Shown in pieces: positions 19,924-28,303 of a DNA stretch of 64,000 nucleotides. The DNA is taken from the NCBI GenBank assembly GCA_016722445.1, contig JADKIZ010000001.1, forward strand, positions 62,001 through 126,000, in the 5' to 3' direction. Position numbers and translations under genes: made by a program. The stretch is from Flavobacteriales bacterium (GTDB lineage: Bacteria > Bacteroidota > Bacteroidia > Flavobacteriales_D > Sanyastnellaceae). The notes under the pieces were generated by a model. That model did not search any database, was not told the origin of the DNA, and saw nothing but the letters and a program-made list of their open reading frames with translations. Every line of letters begins with the position of its first letter. Position 1 is the stretch's first letter.

Positions 19924-20619
19924 ATGCAGGACACGATAAACAACGAGCTGGACTTTCAGCCATATAACAGCAACCGCCCCCATTTGATCATTCCTGAATA
20001 CGGAAGAAACATTCAACGTATGGTGGAATACGCCCTGACTTTGGAAGACAAAGAAGAGCGCAACAAATGCACCCGAGCCATCCTCAGTGTGATGGGACAA
20101 TTGTTTCCCCACCTCAGAGACATCGAAGATTTTAACCACAAACTGTGGGACCATCTCCATATCATGTCCATTTTTAGTCTTGATGTAGACAGCCCATATC
20201 CACGACCTGATAAAGAACATCTGGTGAGTAAACCAGAGCCAATGCCTTATCCACACAACGACATCAGATTCGGTCATTATGGACACTACGTGGAAAGCAT
20301 GATTGCCAAATGCTCTGCGATGGAAGAGGGCGAAGAAAAAAATGCATTCGCATTATCTATTGCCAATCTGATGAAATACAATGCCATCAATTGGAACAGA
20401 AACGTAGTGCATGATGATGTCATTTTGAAAGATTTGGCAGCATTATCCAAAGGCAATATCCGACTGGAACACGTCACACAACTACAAGCGGTAAAACCAC
20501 TGACCACAGGCGGATTCAAAGAGTACGATGTGGATCGTTTCAGCAAGAACAAAAACAAACACAAGTTCAACAAGAACAACAACAACAATAAAAAGAAGAA
20601 CAAATTCCGTCCGAGATAA
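19924..20619 (+). CDS. DUF4290 family protein with Asn/Lys-rich tail
   Basis: A 231-residue soluble protein restricted, as far as I know, to Bacteroidota. The N-terminal part carries the family's PHLIIPEYGRNIQRMVEYAL segment, followed by a helical region. The last 30 residues are almost only Asn, Lys, Phe and Arg and look like an unstructured, nucleic-acid-binding tail. Function is unknown; no catalytic motif is visible. The start is set at ATG 19924 because the family begins here and the promoter overlaps the 20 codons upstream. It is divergent from ftsZ, which might reflect shared control. Confidence 0.85.
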   Translation: MQDTINNELDFQPYNSNRPHLIIPEYGRNIQRMVEYALTLEDKEERNKCTRAILSVMGQLFPHLRDIEDFNHKLWDHLHIMSIFSLDVDSPYPRPDKEHLVSKPEPMPYPHNDIRFGHYGHYVESMIAKCSAMEEGEEKNAFALSIANLMKYNAINWNRNVVHDDVILKDLAALSKGNIRLEHVTQLQAVKPLTTGGFKEYDVDRFSKNKNKHKFNKNNNNNKKKNKFRPR

Positions 20620-20798
20620 TCTGTCCGGCAACTTCTTTTTCCCATTCAGCTAACAAAAATCAGTTCGAAGATTTACTCAAATGCTGTCCTGGCCTTTTTC
20701 CGCAATGTAAAGCTGCGGAATCCAGTAACTTAAGTGTCATTTGTGCAGTAAACAGAAAGAGTTGATAAAGTTGACACTTATCATGGACTGACGTTCGC

Positions 20799-22088
20799 AT
20801 GACAATTCCAACGACATCACGGAAAAACTTTGTTGCTGTAAATCTGACCGAAGTGAACGAACTGAGAATAATCGCAATCACACACAAGAGTTTTCCATTG
20901 GAGACAATCGGAAAGTTACACCTTGCTGATGACTCGCGCATCGAAGCATTGTCTTCGATGAAATCAACCAATCAATTAAGCGAGCTGATGTTTCTGTCTA
21001 CTTGCAATCGGGTTGAAATTATTTTTTCTCTTCCTCATTATGTATGTCCGGGTGTTACTGCAAATGTGTTGCGTTCACTTTATCCTTCTTTGAACGAAGA
21101 GGAAATACGCAGTTTGAGTCATGGCGCCGAACGTTTCAATGGCGCTGAAGCCGCTGAGCATTTGCTCAAAGTTGCATCTGGCACTGAATCATTGGTCATT
21201 GGCGAAAGAGAGATCATTACCCAATTGAGAAAAGCTTATGAGGAATGTTCCAATGCAGATCTCACTGGTGATGATTTACGACTTCTTGTTTCTCAATGCA
21301 TCAAAACATCGAAAGAGATTTTTACCACAACCGATTTGGCTAAAAAACCAGTCAGTGTTGTTTCATTGGCATGGCAGCAATTCCGTGAATATGGCGTGAA
21401 TGAAGATGCAAGAATCTTGCTCGTTGGTGCCGGTCAGATCATCAGAAATTTCACGAAGTTCCTTACCGAAAACGGTTATCACAATATCACCATTGCAAAC
21501 AGAAGCATCGAACATGCAGCGGAGTTGGCAGCAACATGCAAGGGTACTGCCCTTACATTGCAAGAACTTCCACATTATACAGGTGGCTTTGATGTTTTGG
21601 TTAGTTGCACAGCATCCAATGAAACTGTGATCACTCCGTCGTTGTATTCACAACTTTTGCAAGGAGACAGCAATCAAAAACTCTTGATTGATTTGGCTTT
21701 ACCACAAGATATCGATCACGAAGTTGTTTCCAATTTTTCGGTTCAATACATCGACATGTTGAACATTCAAAAAATTGCGTCTGAGAATATTCGGTTTCGC
21801 GAACAAGCGCTTGAAGATTGTAAACCAATCATTGAAGCGTCGATGCGCGAGTTTGAAAAAATCTGGCAGGCTCGTCAGGTAGAGAAAGCCATGCAATCTA
21901 TCCCAGAAACCATTCGCGACATCAAAGAGACAGCTCTGGGTTCTGTTTTCGCGAAAGATCTAGAAAATCTAGATGAAGAAGCGCGTGAACTGCTTGAAAA
22001 AATCATGAGTTACATGGAGAAAAAATACATCTCCATTCCGATGAAACTAGCCAAAGAAGTTCTTCTTTCAGAAATCACACGGAATTAA
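20799..22088 (+). CDS. hemA: glutamyl-tRNA reductase
   Basis: This enzyme reduces glutamyl-tRNA(Glu) to glutamate-1-semialdehyde, the first committed step of C5 tetrapyrrole synthesis. The catalytic Cys is Cys69 in FLSTCNRVEI; GTESLVIGEREIITQLR and the NADPH-binding LLVGAGQIIRNF are also present, and a helical dimerisation region ends the protein. Length (429) is normal. The first ATG is used, but GTG 20853 (starting NELRIIAITHKSFP) matches the usual N-terminus better and would give 411 residues. It is the first gene of a hemA-hemC-hemD cluster. The 180 bases upstream hold only weak promoter-like matches. Confidence 0.95.
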   Translation: MTIPTTSRKNFVAVNLTEVNELRIIAITHKSFPLETIGKLHLADDSRIEALSSMKSTNQLSELMFLSTCNRVEIIFSLPHYVCPGVTANVLRSLYPSLNEEEIRSLSHGAERFNGAEAAEHLLKVASGTESLVIGEREIITQLRKAYEECSNADLTGDDLRLLVSQCIKTSKEIFTTTDLAKKPVSVVSLAWQQFREYGVNEDARILLVGAGQIIRNFTKFLTENGYHNITIANRSIEHAAELAATCKGTALTLQELPHYTGGFDVLVSCTASNETVITPSLYSQLLQGDSNQKLLIDLALPQDIDHEVVSNFSVQYIDMLNIQKIASENIRFREQALEDCKPIIEASMREFEKIWQARQVEKAMQSIPETIRDIKETALGSVFAKDLENLDEEARELLEKIMSYMEKKYISIPMKLAKEVLLSEITRN

Positions 22089-22112
22089 TTTTTATCGTAG
22101 TCGAGCAGAATC

Positions 22113-23045
22113 TTGCTCACATTTGCCGCCAAGAATATTTCCAACTTGAAAAATCCACTCGTCATTGGTACACGAGGCAGTGACCTTGCTTTATGGCAGG
22201 CGCATCATGTCAAAAATCTCCTGGAGTCAAACGGAGTGGCTTGTGTACTTCACATCATCAAAACAAAAGGTGATCAGATTCAAAACCTGAGTTTCGACAA
22301 AATCGAAGGCAAAGGTTTTTTCACCAAAGAAATCGAGGAAGCGTTGCTCAATCATACCATTGACATTGCGGTGCATTCACACAAAGACCTCGAAACAGAG
22401 CAGCCATCGGGTTTGGTCATAGCGGCTGTGAGTCCGCGTGCAGATGCAAGAGAATTATTGCTTGTTCGTGAAAGTCACGTGGATCTTCATCAAAAACTCG
22501 AATTCAGACATGAATCTATTTTAGGTACATCTTCTGCCAGAAGGAAAGCACAACTGATTCACCTTCGTCCTGATGTCCAAATCAAGGATATCCGCGGAAA
22601 TGTTCCGACACGTGTGAACAAACTCCGCGATGGAGAATTCGACGCCATTCTTTTGGCGAAAGCTGGTGTGGATCGCCTTCAACTCGACCTCAGTGGTCTT
22701 CATGTACAGGCTCTTGATGAAGAAATGTTTGTGCCGGCTCCCGCGCAAGGTGTTCTGGCCATTCAATGTCGAGAATCTGATCATGATGTTGTGCATACGC
22801 TAAATAAGATTTCCGATGAAGCTGTTCGGGAAATCATTCGCATTGAAAGAACTGTTTTGAACCGACTTCAGGGAGGCTGCCAATTGCCATTGGGGATTCA
22901 CGCTCAAAGAACAGGTGATCTCATCACAGTAAATGTTGCCATAGCCAAAACCTGGGATTCACCTCTCAGTTCATTTGCCATTTCAGGAACCAACAGCGAT
23001 GACCTGATCACAGAAATTCTGAACAGGATTGAATCCAAATCATAA
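22113..23045 (+). CDS. hemC: hydroxymethylbilane synthase (porphobilinogen deaminase)
   Basis: It polymerises four porphobilinogen units into hydroxymethylbilane. Visible features: VIGTRGSDLALWQA near the N-terminus, the KGKGFFTKEIEEALL-like region, GTSSARRKAQL, DIRGNVPTR, and the dipyrromethane cofactor Cys in LQGGCQLPLG (about residue 256). No ATG lies near the start: both TTG 22113 and TTG 22146 (KNPLVIGTRGS) are possible, and the second fits the family better. It sits 24 bases after hemA and ends immediately before the hemD ATG, so the three are probably cotranscribed. Confidence 0.95.
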   Translation: MLTFAAKNISNLKNPLVIGTRGSDLALWQAHHVKNLLESNGVACVLHIIKTKGDQIQNLSFDKIEGKGFFTKEIEEALLNHTIDIAVHSHKDLETEQPSGLVIAAVSPRADARELLLVRESHVDLHQKLEFRHESILGTSSARRKAQLIHLRPDVQIKDIRGNVPTRVNKLRDGEFDAILLAKAGVDRLQLDLSGLHVQALDEEMFVPAPAQGVLAIQCRESDHDVVHTLNKISDEAVREIIRIERTVLNRLQGGCQLPLGIHAQRTGDLITVNVAIAKTWDSPLSSFAISGTNSDDLITEILNRIESKS

Positions 23046-23711
23046 ATGAGCACCTCTGTATTTATTTCGCGCGCCCCAGAAGAAGTAAGTAATTTAATCG
23101 GTTTGTTGCAAGAGCAACAGATTGAAGTGATCGCAAAGTCTTTGATTCAGACCGAAGAAATTACCTTTCCCCGGGAGCTGCCATTGACAGACTGGATTTT
23201 TTTCTCATCTGCACGTTCCGTGCAATATTTTTTTCTTCAACAGCCACATATCATGCATCAGAAATTTGGATGCATCGGAGAAAAAACCGCCACCGAACTT
23301 AGGAAACATGCCACACCATCATACGTCGGTGAAAACATCGACACCATGATGACCGCACGTGAATTTGCGGATTTTATCGGCACTGACACGGTACTTTTTC
23401 CCGGTGCAGAGGATAGTCTCCGGACCATTCAATCAGCACTACCAAAGGAACAATGTAGAGAATTGACCTGCTATCGTACCATTGCTCAACCGGTGGCAAT
23501 ACCTGTAGCTGATGTATTGGTTTTTTCCAGTCCCAGTAACGTTCATTCCTTTTTCCAGAACAATACACACCATCTAGGTCAGCACTATGTGGCTTTTGGC
23601 CCATCCACTCTAAAGGCCCTAGAGTCCTATGGGATTGGGAATACACGGCTTCCCGAAACATTATCCGACGAATCCATTTTGAAGGCAATAAAACAATGTG
23701 TGATGAGTTAA
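23046..23711 (+). CDS. hemD: uroporphyrinogen-III synthase
   Basis: A 221-residue HemD-family protein that closes hydroxymethylbilane into uroporphyrinogen III. The sequence is divergent, as is usual for this family. Two alternating halves are visible, with DWIFFSSARSVQYFF in the first and DVLVFSSPSNVHSFF in the second, plus the late VAFGPSTLKALESYG segment. It is slightly short for the family. The ATG abuts the hemC stop, and this position in a hemA-hemC-hemD string is the strongest support. Confidence 0.88.
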   Translation: MSTSVFISRAPEEVSNLIGLLQEQQIEVIAKSLIQTEEITFPRELPLTDWIFFSSARSVQYFFLQQPHIMHQKFGCIGEKTATELRKHATPSYVGENIDTMMTAREFADFIGTDTVLFPGAEDSLRTIQSALPKEQCRELTCYRTIAQPVAIPVADVLVFSSPSNVHSFFQNNTHHLGQHYVAFGPSTLKALESYGIGNTRLPETLSDESILKAIKQCVMS

Positions 23712-23722
23712 AGCGCGGGCGT

Positions 23723-23730
23723 TACTTTTG
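23723..23730 (+). promoter_or_regulatory. -7 promoter box for the PorV-like gene (leaderless-type spacing)
   Basis: TACTTTTG is a perfect TAnnTTTG box, ending five bases before ATG 23736. A second in-frame ATG lies at 23745. No obvious -33 element. Confidence 0.45.
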
Positions 23731-23735
23731 GCCCG

Positions 23736-24923
23736 ATGCGACGGATGAACCTTAAAAGAGAATTTACTGCACGCGTTTTCTGTTTTCTGCTTGCTGTGCC
23801 TTTGCTTCCTGGCTTGATGAAAGCGCAAACAACGGCCACTCCAACAGTCACGGCAGAAAAAGACCTCACCCCAAAATATTCGAATGAATTTTTGGCCATT
23901 GGTGTTGGTGCCCGTGCCTTGGGAATGTCATTGTCTCAAGTAGCAAGCGTGCGTGATGTCACCTCCGGTTACTGGAATCCCGCCGGACTCACCGGTATTG
24001 GATCCGATCTTCAAGTTGCCGGGATGCACTCCGAATATTTCGCGGGAATTGCCAAATACGATTATGGAGCCATAGGAAAATCGATTGACTCGGTAAGTGC
24101 GGCAGCCATTTCTTTCATCCGCTTTGGAGTTGATGATATTCCCAATACCACGGAACTCATCGATGCAGGTGGCAATATTGATTACGATAGAATTACCACT
24201 TTCAGCGCAGCCGACTACGCCTTCATTCTTTCCTATGGCAGAAAGGGATTTCCATTTGGCGGATCAAATGGGACAACCACCAGCTCAACCAATTGGAAAA
24301 ATTCATTCAGTTGGGGCGCCAATGCGAAGATTATTTACAGACACGTAGGTGATTTTGCAAAAGCATGGGGATTCGGCATCGATATCGGCGCGCAATACAA
24401 ATGGAAAAATTGGTATTTCGGTGCAACCGGTAAAGACATCACATCCACTTTTAACGCATGGAGTTATTCGTTGAGCGATCGCACAAAAGAAGTATTTGCA
24501 CTTACCGGTAACGAAATACCCGTCAACAGTCTTGAGGTTACTTTACCGAGAGTCGTTCTCGGAGTCGGAAGAGAATTTCAAATTAAAAAAGTAAGCATCC
24601 TCGCAGAAGCGAACGCAACACTCACCACAGATGGAAAACGCAACGTTTTGATTTCCGCTAAACCTGTGAGTATCGATCCATCATTAGGCGTTGAAGTTGG
24701 TTACAATCGGGTCATTTATATCCGCGGCGGGATTGGCAATATCCAACGCGTGAAAGACTTTGATGGCTCAGAAATTTTTACCATGCAACCCAACATTGGT
24801 GTTGGTCTTCGCATCAAAAATCTTCAACTTGATTACGCATTGAGCGATATCGGAAACGTGAGCGACGTCCTCTACAGCAATGTCTTTTCGCTGAAGTTTG
24901 ATATTTACCGCAAAGCGGAATAA
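23736..24923 (+). CDS. PorV/PorQ family outer-membrane protein (T9SS-associated)
   Basis: A 395-residue protein with a signal peptide ending near LMKAQ and a beta-barrel pattern through most of its length. The family signature is visible after the signal: FLAIGVGARALGMS, then WNPAGLTG and MHSEYFAGIAKYDYGAIG. Such FadL-like PorV/PorQ proteins are outer-membrane parts of the type IX secretion system; PorV shuttles cargo to the attachment complex. This member resembles the second PorV paralogue (often called PorV2) of Bacteroidota more than canonical PorV, so cargo shuttling is inference. It follows hemD but has its own promoter box. Confidence 0.82.
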   Translation: MRRMNLKREFTARVFCFLLAVPLLPGLMKAQTTATPTVTAEKDLTPKYSNEFLAIGVGARALGMSLSQVASVRDVTSGYWNPAGLTGIGSDLQVAGMHSEYFAGIAKYDYGAIGKSIDSVSAAAISFIRFGVDDIPNTTELIDAGGNIDYDRITTFSAADYAFILSYGRKGFPFGGSNGTTTSSTNWKNSFSWGANAKIIYRHVGDFAKAWGFGIDIGAQYKWKNWYFGATGKDITSTFNAWSYSLSDRTKEVFALTGNEIPVNSLEVTLPRVVLGVGREFQIKKVSILAEANATLTTDGKRNVLISAKPVSIDPSLGVEVGYNRVIYIRGGIGNIQRVKDFDGSEIFTMQPNIGVGLRIKNLQLDYALSDIGNVSDVLYSNVFSLKFDIYRKAE

Positions 24924-24924
24924 A

Positions 24925-25953
24925 TCAACTGCTGACTCTATTCGTCAGGTTCAGAATACTAAAGAAGGAAGCAGCAAACAACATGACGCCAAGCAGCAAA
25001 TGGGCAGGCTGCATCAAAGCGGGCATGGACAGATAACTCAGAACAACGCCCACGAGGATTTCAATTCCGCACAAGAAAAACATGGCATTGACAGACCTCA
25101 GACGAAAAGATTGTTTTCTGTATTGCAGGTACAACCAAATCGCAAGCAGTACAACTACGATGGAAAAACTGCGGTGAATTTTGAAGACAACAGGCAGCAT
25201 TTCAATCCACATCGACCGGTCCGCCACTTCTTTCGCCACGATGTCCACTTGTTCTCTCACCTGAGTACCCAGCATAATTTGCATAAACGTCATCACCAAC
25301 ATGATGATCACGCCCCATTTGAAAGGAGCTGTAGAACGAACTTCCATTTTTCCCACAGTGAGACGGTTCACCAACAAAATCAGCAGCGCGATGATGGCAA
25401 TGCTTCCGAACATATGATATGTAATGGAATTTTCTTTCAGATTGCCATCTACAACCAACTTACCCAACCAAATTTCATAGCCTATCATGATATCGGCGAA
25501 GAGGGCAAGAAGAAAAACCCTGAGGTCTTTGTATCGGATCAACATGAGTAGAGCACAAACGGATAAAATCAAAACAGGAATAGCATACAAGACGGTGGCC
25601 AGTCGATTGATGTATTCAACCCAAGTATGCAAGGCGTTGAATGTCGCATAATCATGTTTGGGATATTTATGCCAATCGTTTCTATCGAAACTTCCATGCA
25701 GGACGAGGTCATGATTGGCCACCCAAAGGGTATCGTGATGGATGATCATCATTCCCTTATCGAATGACATTCCCTCCTGATAAGTCAACTCTTCATCGCT
25801 CACAGGAGGAACAAAGTGGCCGAAACACTTTGGCCAATCAGGACATCCCATTCCACTGCCAGTCATGCGAACGACGCTACCAACAATGACAACAATAAAA
25901 GTAAAAACCAAGGCTATTTTGGCAAAAAGCAGAGTTAACGCAGGCAATTTCAT
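24925..25953 (-). CDS. ctaA: heme A synthase (CtaA/COX15 family)
   Basis: A 342-residue integral membrane protein with about eight helices in two four-helix halves. It oxidises the heme O methyl group to make heme A for cytochrome oxidase. Visible features: GSVVRMTGSGMGCPDWPKCFG in loop 1, and conserved heme-ligand His in LHTWVEYINRL, TYHMFGS, KIHRSFSIVVV and PAHLLLGV. The loop between helices 1 and 2 is long, as in other Bacteroidota. It converges with the PorV-like gene with one base between stops. A -7 box lies four bases before the ATG. Confidence 0.93.
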   Translation of the reverse strand: MKLPALTLLFAKIALVFTFIVVIVGSVVRMTGSGMGCPDWPKCFGHFVPPVSDEELTYQEGMSFDKGMMIIHHDTLWVANHDLVLHGSFDRNDWHKYPKHDYATFNALHTWVEYINRLATVLYAIPVLILSVCALLMLIRYKDLRVFLLALFADIMIGYEIWLGKLVVDGNLKENSITYHMFGSIAIIALLILLVNRLTVGKMEVRSTAPFKWGVIIMLVMTFMQIMLGTQVREQVDIVAKEVADRSMWIEMLPVVFKIHRSFSIVVVLLAIWLYLQYRKQSFRLRSVNAMFFLCGIEILVGVVLSYLSMPALMQPAHLLLGVMLFAASFFSILNLTNRVSS

Positions 25954-25957
25954 GCGT

Positions 25958-25965
25958 CGAAATTA
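25958..25965 (-). promoter_or_regulatory. -7 promoter box for ctaA (leaderless-type spacing)
   Basis: Minus-strand TAATTTCG, ending four bases before the ATG at 25953. A CAAA (TTTG on the minus strand) at 25983-25986 lies 17 bases further up and could be the -33 element. Confidence 0.45.
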
Positions 25966-26008
25966 AGGGCAAGAAGAAAGAACAAAACTGAATTTGATCA
26001 GTTGAAGA

Positions 26009-26505
26009 CTATTGCTGAATGATGCGAGCAACCGATTCCAGCAGGTTCAACACTTTGAAGACTTTTCCAAAACTATCTGTAACGCTGGCACCAGAACTAC
26101 CACCTGCGCCAGAAGATTGTAGACCTTTATAAGTAACAACATCCATAGTTACCACTTTGTATTGGCCATCAGCGATACCAGAAACACATTTGATCAAATC
26201 CTGTTCGGTAACCACCGCCGGATCAAACTCAACACTCACCACATTTTGAGACCTTTCTTCCACAAAGTCGAGCGTGGTATTGGTTACACCTTTCAATGCG
26301 CGTAAATCCTGTTGAATTTTTCCACCGCAACCCGCCGAGCATGTCATTCCTTCGATGCTTAAGTTGGCAACAGTCTTATTGACTTCTGAAGACATTTCGT
26401 GATGAGTAATCACGACATCTCCCGTTTTTCGGTGCTTTTCCCTTGATCAGAACATCCAGAAAACAAGACCAAAGCGGCAAACAGACTTACGATAGTTTTT
26501 TTCAT
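26009..26505 (-). CDS. heavy-metal-associated (HMA) domain lipoprotein, frameshifted
   Basis: The 134-codon frame at 26413-26009 holds one HMA fold (ANLSIEGMTCSAGCGGKI) with an odd spacing: Cys-Ser-Ala-Gly-Cys, three residues between the metal Cys instead of two. Directly upstream, in another frame, ATG 26505 starts a clear lipoprotein signal (MKKTIVSLFAALVLFSGCSD). Adding one A to the run at 26425-26429 (minus strand AAAAA) joins them as GKSTEKTGDVVITHHEMSS. The intact product would be a membrane-anchored periplasmic metal-binding protein of about 165 residues, probably binding copper or a similar soft metal. It lies next to ctaA, which may mean a link with cytochrome oxidase assembly. A Ser/Gly-rich linker and a short helix end the protein. 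Confidence 0.75.
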
Positions 26506-26532
26506 GATGGTAATGGTATCAAATAGGTAGGC

Positions 26533-26540
26533 CAAATGTA
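26533..26540 (-). promoter_or_regulatory. -7 promoter box for the HMA lipoprotein gene
   Basis: Minus-strand TACATTTG, perfect TAnnTTTG, 27 bases before ATG 26505. It supports 26505 as the true start of the frameshifted gene. Confidence 0.5.
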
Positions 26541-26555
26541 TGACGATCTGAAACT

Positions 26556-27485
26556 ATGCTTAGCCATAACTTCGGCCAAAATTTTCTAAAACTGAAAAAC
26601 AGATCCATACTTCATTTTGTTGTTCTGATCCTACTGGCCATAACCTGGGGTAGCTCATTTATCCTGATGAAACGCGCATTGAAAGACCCTTCCGGATCGG
26701 CCGTGCTTCACCCGGAGCAAATTGCAGCGCTGAGAATGTGTATCGGCGCATTGGTTTTGTTTCCCGTTTCCGTCATGGCTTTCAGGAAAATCAAGAAAAC
26801 CGATTGGAAGTGGATTGCAGTTGTAGGACTCATCGGAAGTGGTATTCCCGCTGTTCTTTTCACATTAAGTCAGCAATACCTGGATAGCAGTGTAGCCGGA
26901 GTGCTCAATGCCCTCACCCCGCTTTTCACACTCATCATTGGCATCACAGTTTTGAGGCGAGTGGCCTCTCCACGACAAGTGGTAGGCGTTTTAGTTGGGC
27001 TGATTGGTGCAGTAAGCCTCATTGTGGTAAACGGTCCGGGGAACACCCAGAATTGGTGGGCATCATTACTGATTGTAGTTGCAACGCTCTGTTACGGCAT
27101 CAGCGTGAATACCATTTCCTCGAAACTCAACCACGTAAAACCATTACACATTACCGCCCTATCGCTACTCATGGCTGCGGTTCCGTGGAGCATTTATCTC
27201 ATGACCACTGATTTGGGGCAGATCCTGCGCGAACATCCACATGGCTATTCCTCCTTGGGTTATGTCGCGACTCTTGCCGTTTTCGGAACATGTATGGCCA
27301 ACATCCTCTATTTCTGGCTCACCCAGGAAAAAAATCCGCTTTTCGCGTCGTCGGTGACCTACCTCATGCCGTTGGTGGCCATTGGTTGGGGGGTCTTGGA
27401 TGGCGAGGCTTTTACAGTCCTGCATTTATTGTGTTGTTTGATCATACTGGCAGGAGTCTGGCTGGTCACCCGGAAAAAACAGTAA
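26556..27485 (+). CDS. EamA/DMT superfamily transporter
   Basis: A 309-residue membrane protein with ten hydrophobic helices in two EamA repeats. The first repeat begins LLAITWGSSFILMKRAL, a typical EamA start, and includes LSQQYLDSSVAGVLNALTPLFT; the second ends YLMPLVAIGWGVLDGE followed by VWLVTRKKQ. Family members export amino acids or other metabolites; the substrate cannot be told. It is divergent from the HMA lipoprotein with only about 50 bases between starts. ATG 26556 adds some 20 residues before the first helix; a later TTG is possible. Confidence 0.88.
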   Translation: MLSHNFGQNFLKLKNRSILHFVVLILLAITWGSSFILMKRALKDPSGSAVLHPEQIAALRMCIGALVLFPVSVMAFRKIKKTDWKWIAVVGLIGSGIPAVLFTLSQQYLDSSVAGVLNALTPLFTLIIGITVLRRVASPRQVVGVLVGLIGAVSLIVVNGPGNTQNWWASLLIVVATLCYGISVNTISSKLNHVKPLHITALSLLMAAVPWSIYLMTTDLGQILREHPHGYSSLGYVATLAVFGTCMANILYFWLTQEKNPLFASSVTYLMPLVAIGWGVLDGEAFTVLHLLCCLIILAGVWLVTRKKQ

Positions 27486-27511
27486 AAAATCAACGGGGGC
27501 TGTTCATTTCT

Positions 27512-27543
27512 TTTGCAAACTCGGCAACACAGTCCTATATTTG
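27512..27543 (+). promoter_or_regulatory. promoter of the rplU-rpmA operon
   Basis: TTTG at 27512-27515, a 20-base spacer and TATATTTG at 27536-27543: a complete Bacteroidota housekeeping promoter. The 5' leader would be about 45 bases. Confidence 0.75.
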
Positions 27544-27591
27544 CGCCCCTCTTTCAATAAGAGAGAGTTAACTCATTAAAAATCAATCACA

Positions 27592-27900
27592 ATGTACGCT
27601 ATCGTTGAAATAGCAGGGCATCAGTACAAAGTACAGAAAGATCAACAGATCTACGTGAACCGTCTTCAAAGTGAAGAGGGCAGCAAGGTGAACTTCGATA
27701 AAGTTCTCCTCGTTGACAACAACGGCAAGATCACAGTTGGCGCCCCAGCTATCGAAGGTATGAAGGTGACCGCTCGCGTAGAGAAACACCTCAAAGGAGA
27801 CAAAGTAATCGTATTCAAAAAGAAGCGCAGAAAGGGCTACCAGAAGAAAAATGGTTTCCGTCCTTACCTCACTGAGCTGAAAATTGAAACCATCGGTTAA
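27592..27900 (+). CDS. rplU: 50S ribosomal protein L21
   Basis: A 102-residue protein starting MYAIVEIAGHQYKVQKDQQ, the standard L21 N-terminus, with the conserved KKRRKGYQKKNGFRP segment near the C-terminus that contacts 23S rRNA. It is the first gene of an rplU-rpmA operon; L27 follows after 41 bases. Confidence 0.98.
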   Translation: MYAIVEIAGHQYKVQKDQQIYVNRLQSEEGSKVNFDKVLLVDNNGKITVGAPAIEGMKVTARVEKHLKGDKVIVFKKKRRKGYQKKNGFRPYLTELKIETIG

Positions 27901-27941
27901 TCCAACAAAAAATCGAGAAACAGTTCTAATACCATAATACA

Positions 27942-28196
27942 ATGGCACACAAGAAAGGTGAAGGTAAAGTAAAAAACGGACGCGAATCGGAAAGCAAACG
28001 CCTCGGAGTGAAACTCTATGGCGGTCAGGTTTGCATCGCAGGTAATATCATTGTTCGTCAGCGTGGCACTCGCCACAATGCAGGTTTGAACGTAGGTATG
28101 GGTAAAGACCACACTTTGTTCGCTTTGGTTGACGGCACAATCGAATTCCGCAAGAAGAAAGACAACAAATCATACGTTTCGGTTATTCCTGCATAA
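27942..28196 (+). CDS. rpmA: 50S ribosomal protein L27
   Basis: An 84-residue protein starting MAHKKGEGKVKNGRES, followed by KRLGVKLYGGQ and IIVRQRGTRHNAG, the standard L27 sequence. The basic N-terminal arm reaches towards the peptidyl-transferase centre. No cleavable N-terminal extension of the Firmicutes type is present. It is the second gene of the operon and is followed by a strong terminator. Confidence 0.98.
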   Translation: MAHKKGEGKVKNGRESESKRLGVKLYGGQVCIAGNIIVRQRGTRHNAGLNVGMGKDHTLFALVDGTIEFRKKKDNKSYVSVIPA

Positions 28197-28222
28197 GGCG
28201 TAGCCGGGCTATACTCATTGAT

Positions 28223-28265
28223 AAAACCCGAACTCGCCTTGGTCGAGTGCGGGTTTTTCTTTTTT
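28223..28265 (+). terminator. rho-independent terminator after rpmA
   Basis: AACCCGAACTCG / CGAGTGCGGGTT stem with one mismatch and a 5-base loop, then a T-rich tract, 27 bases past the L27 stop. Confidence 0.93.
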
Positions 28266-28303
28266 AGACCAAAACGTTTTACATCTAAAGATCATACTGA
28301 AAC

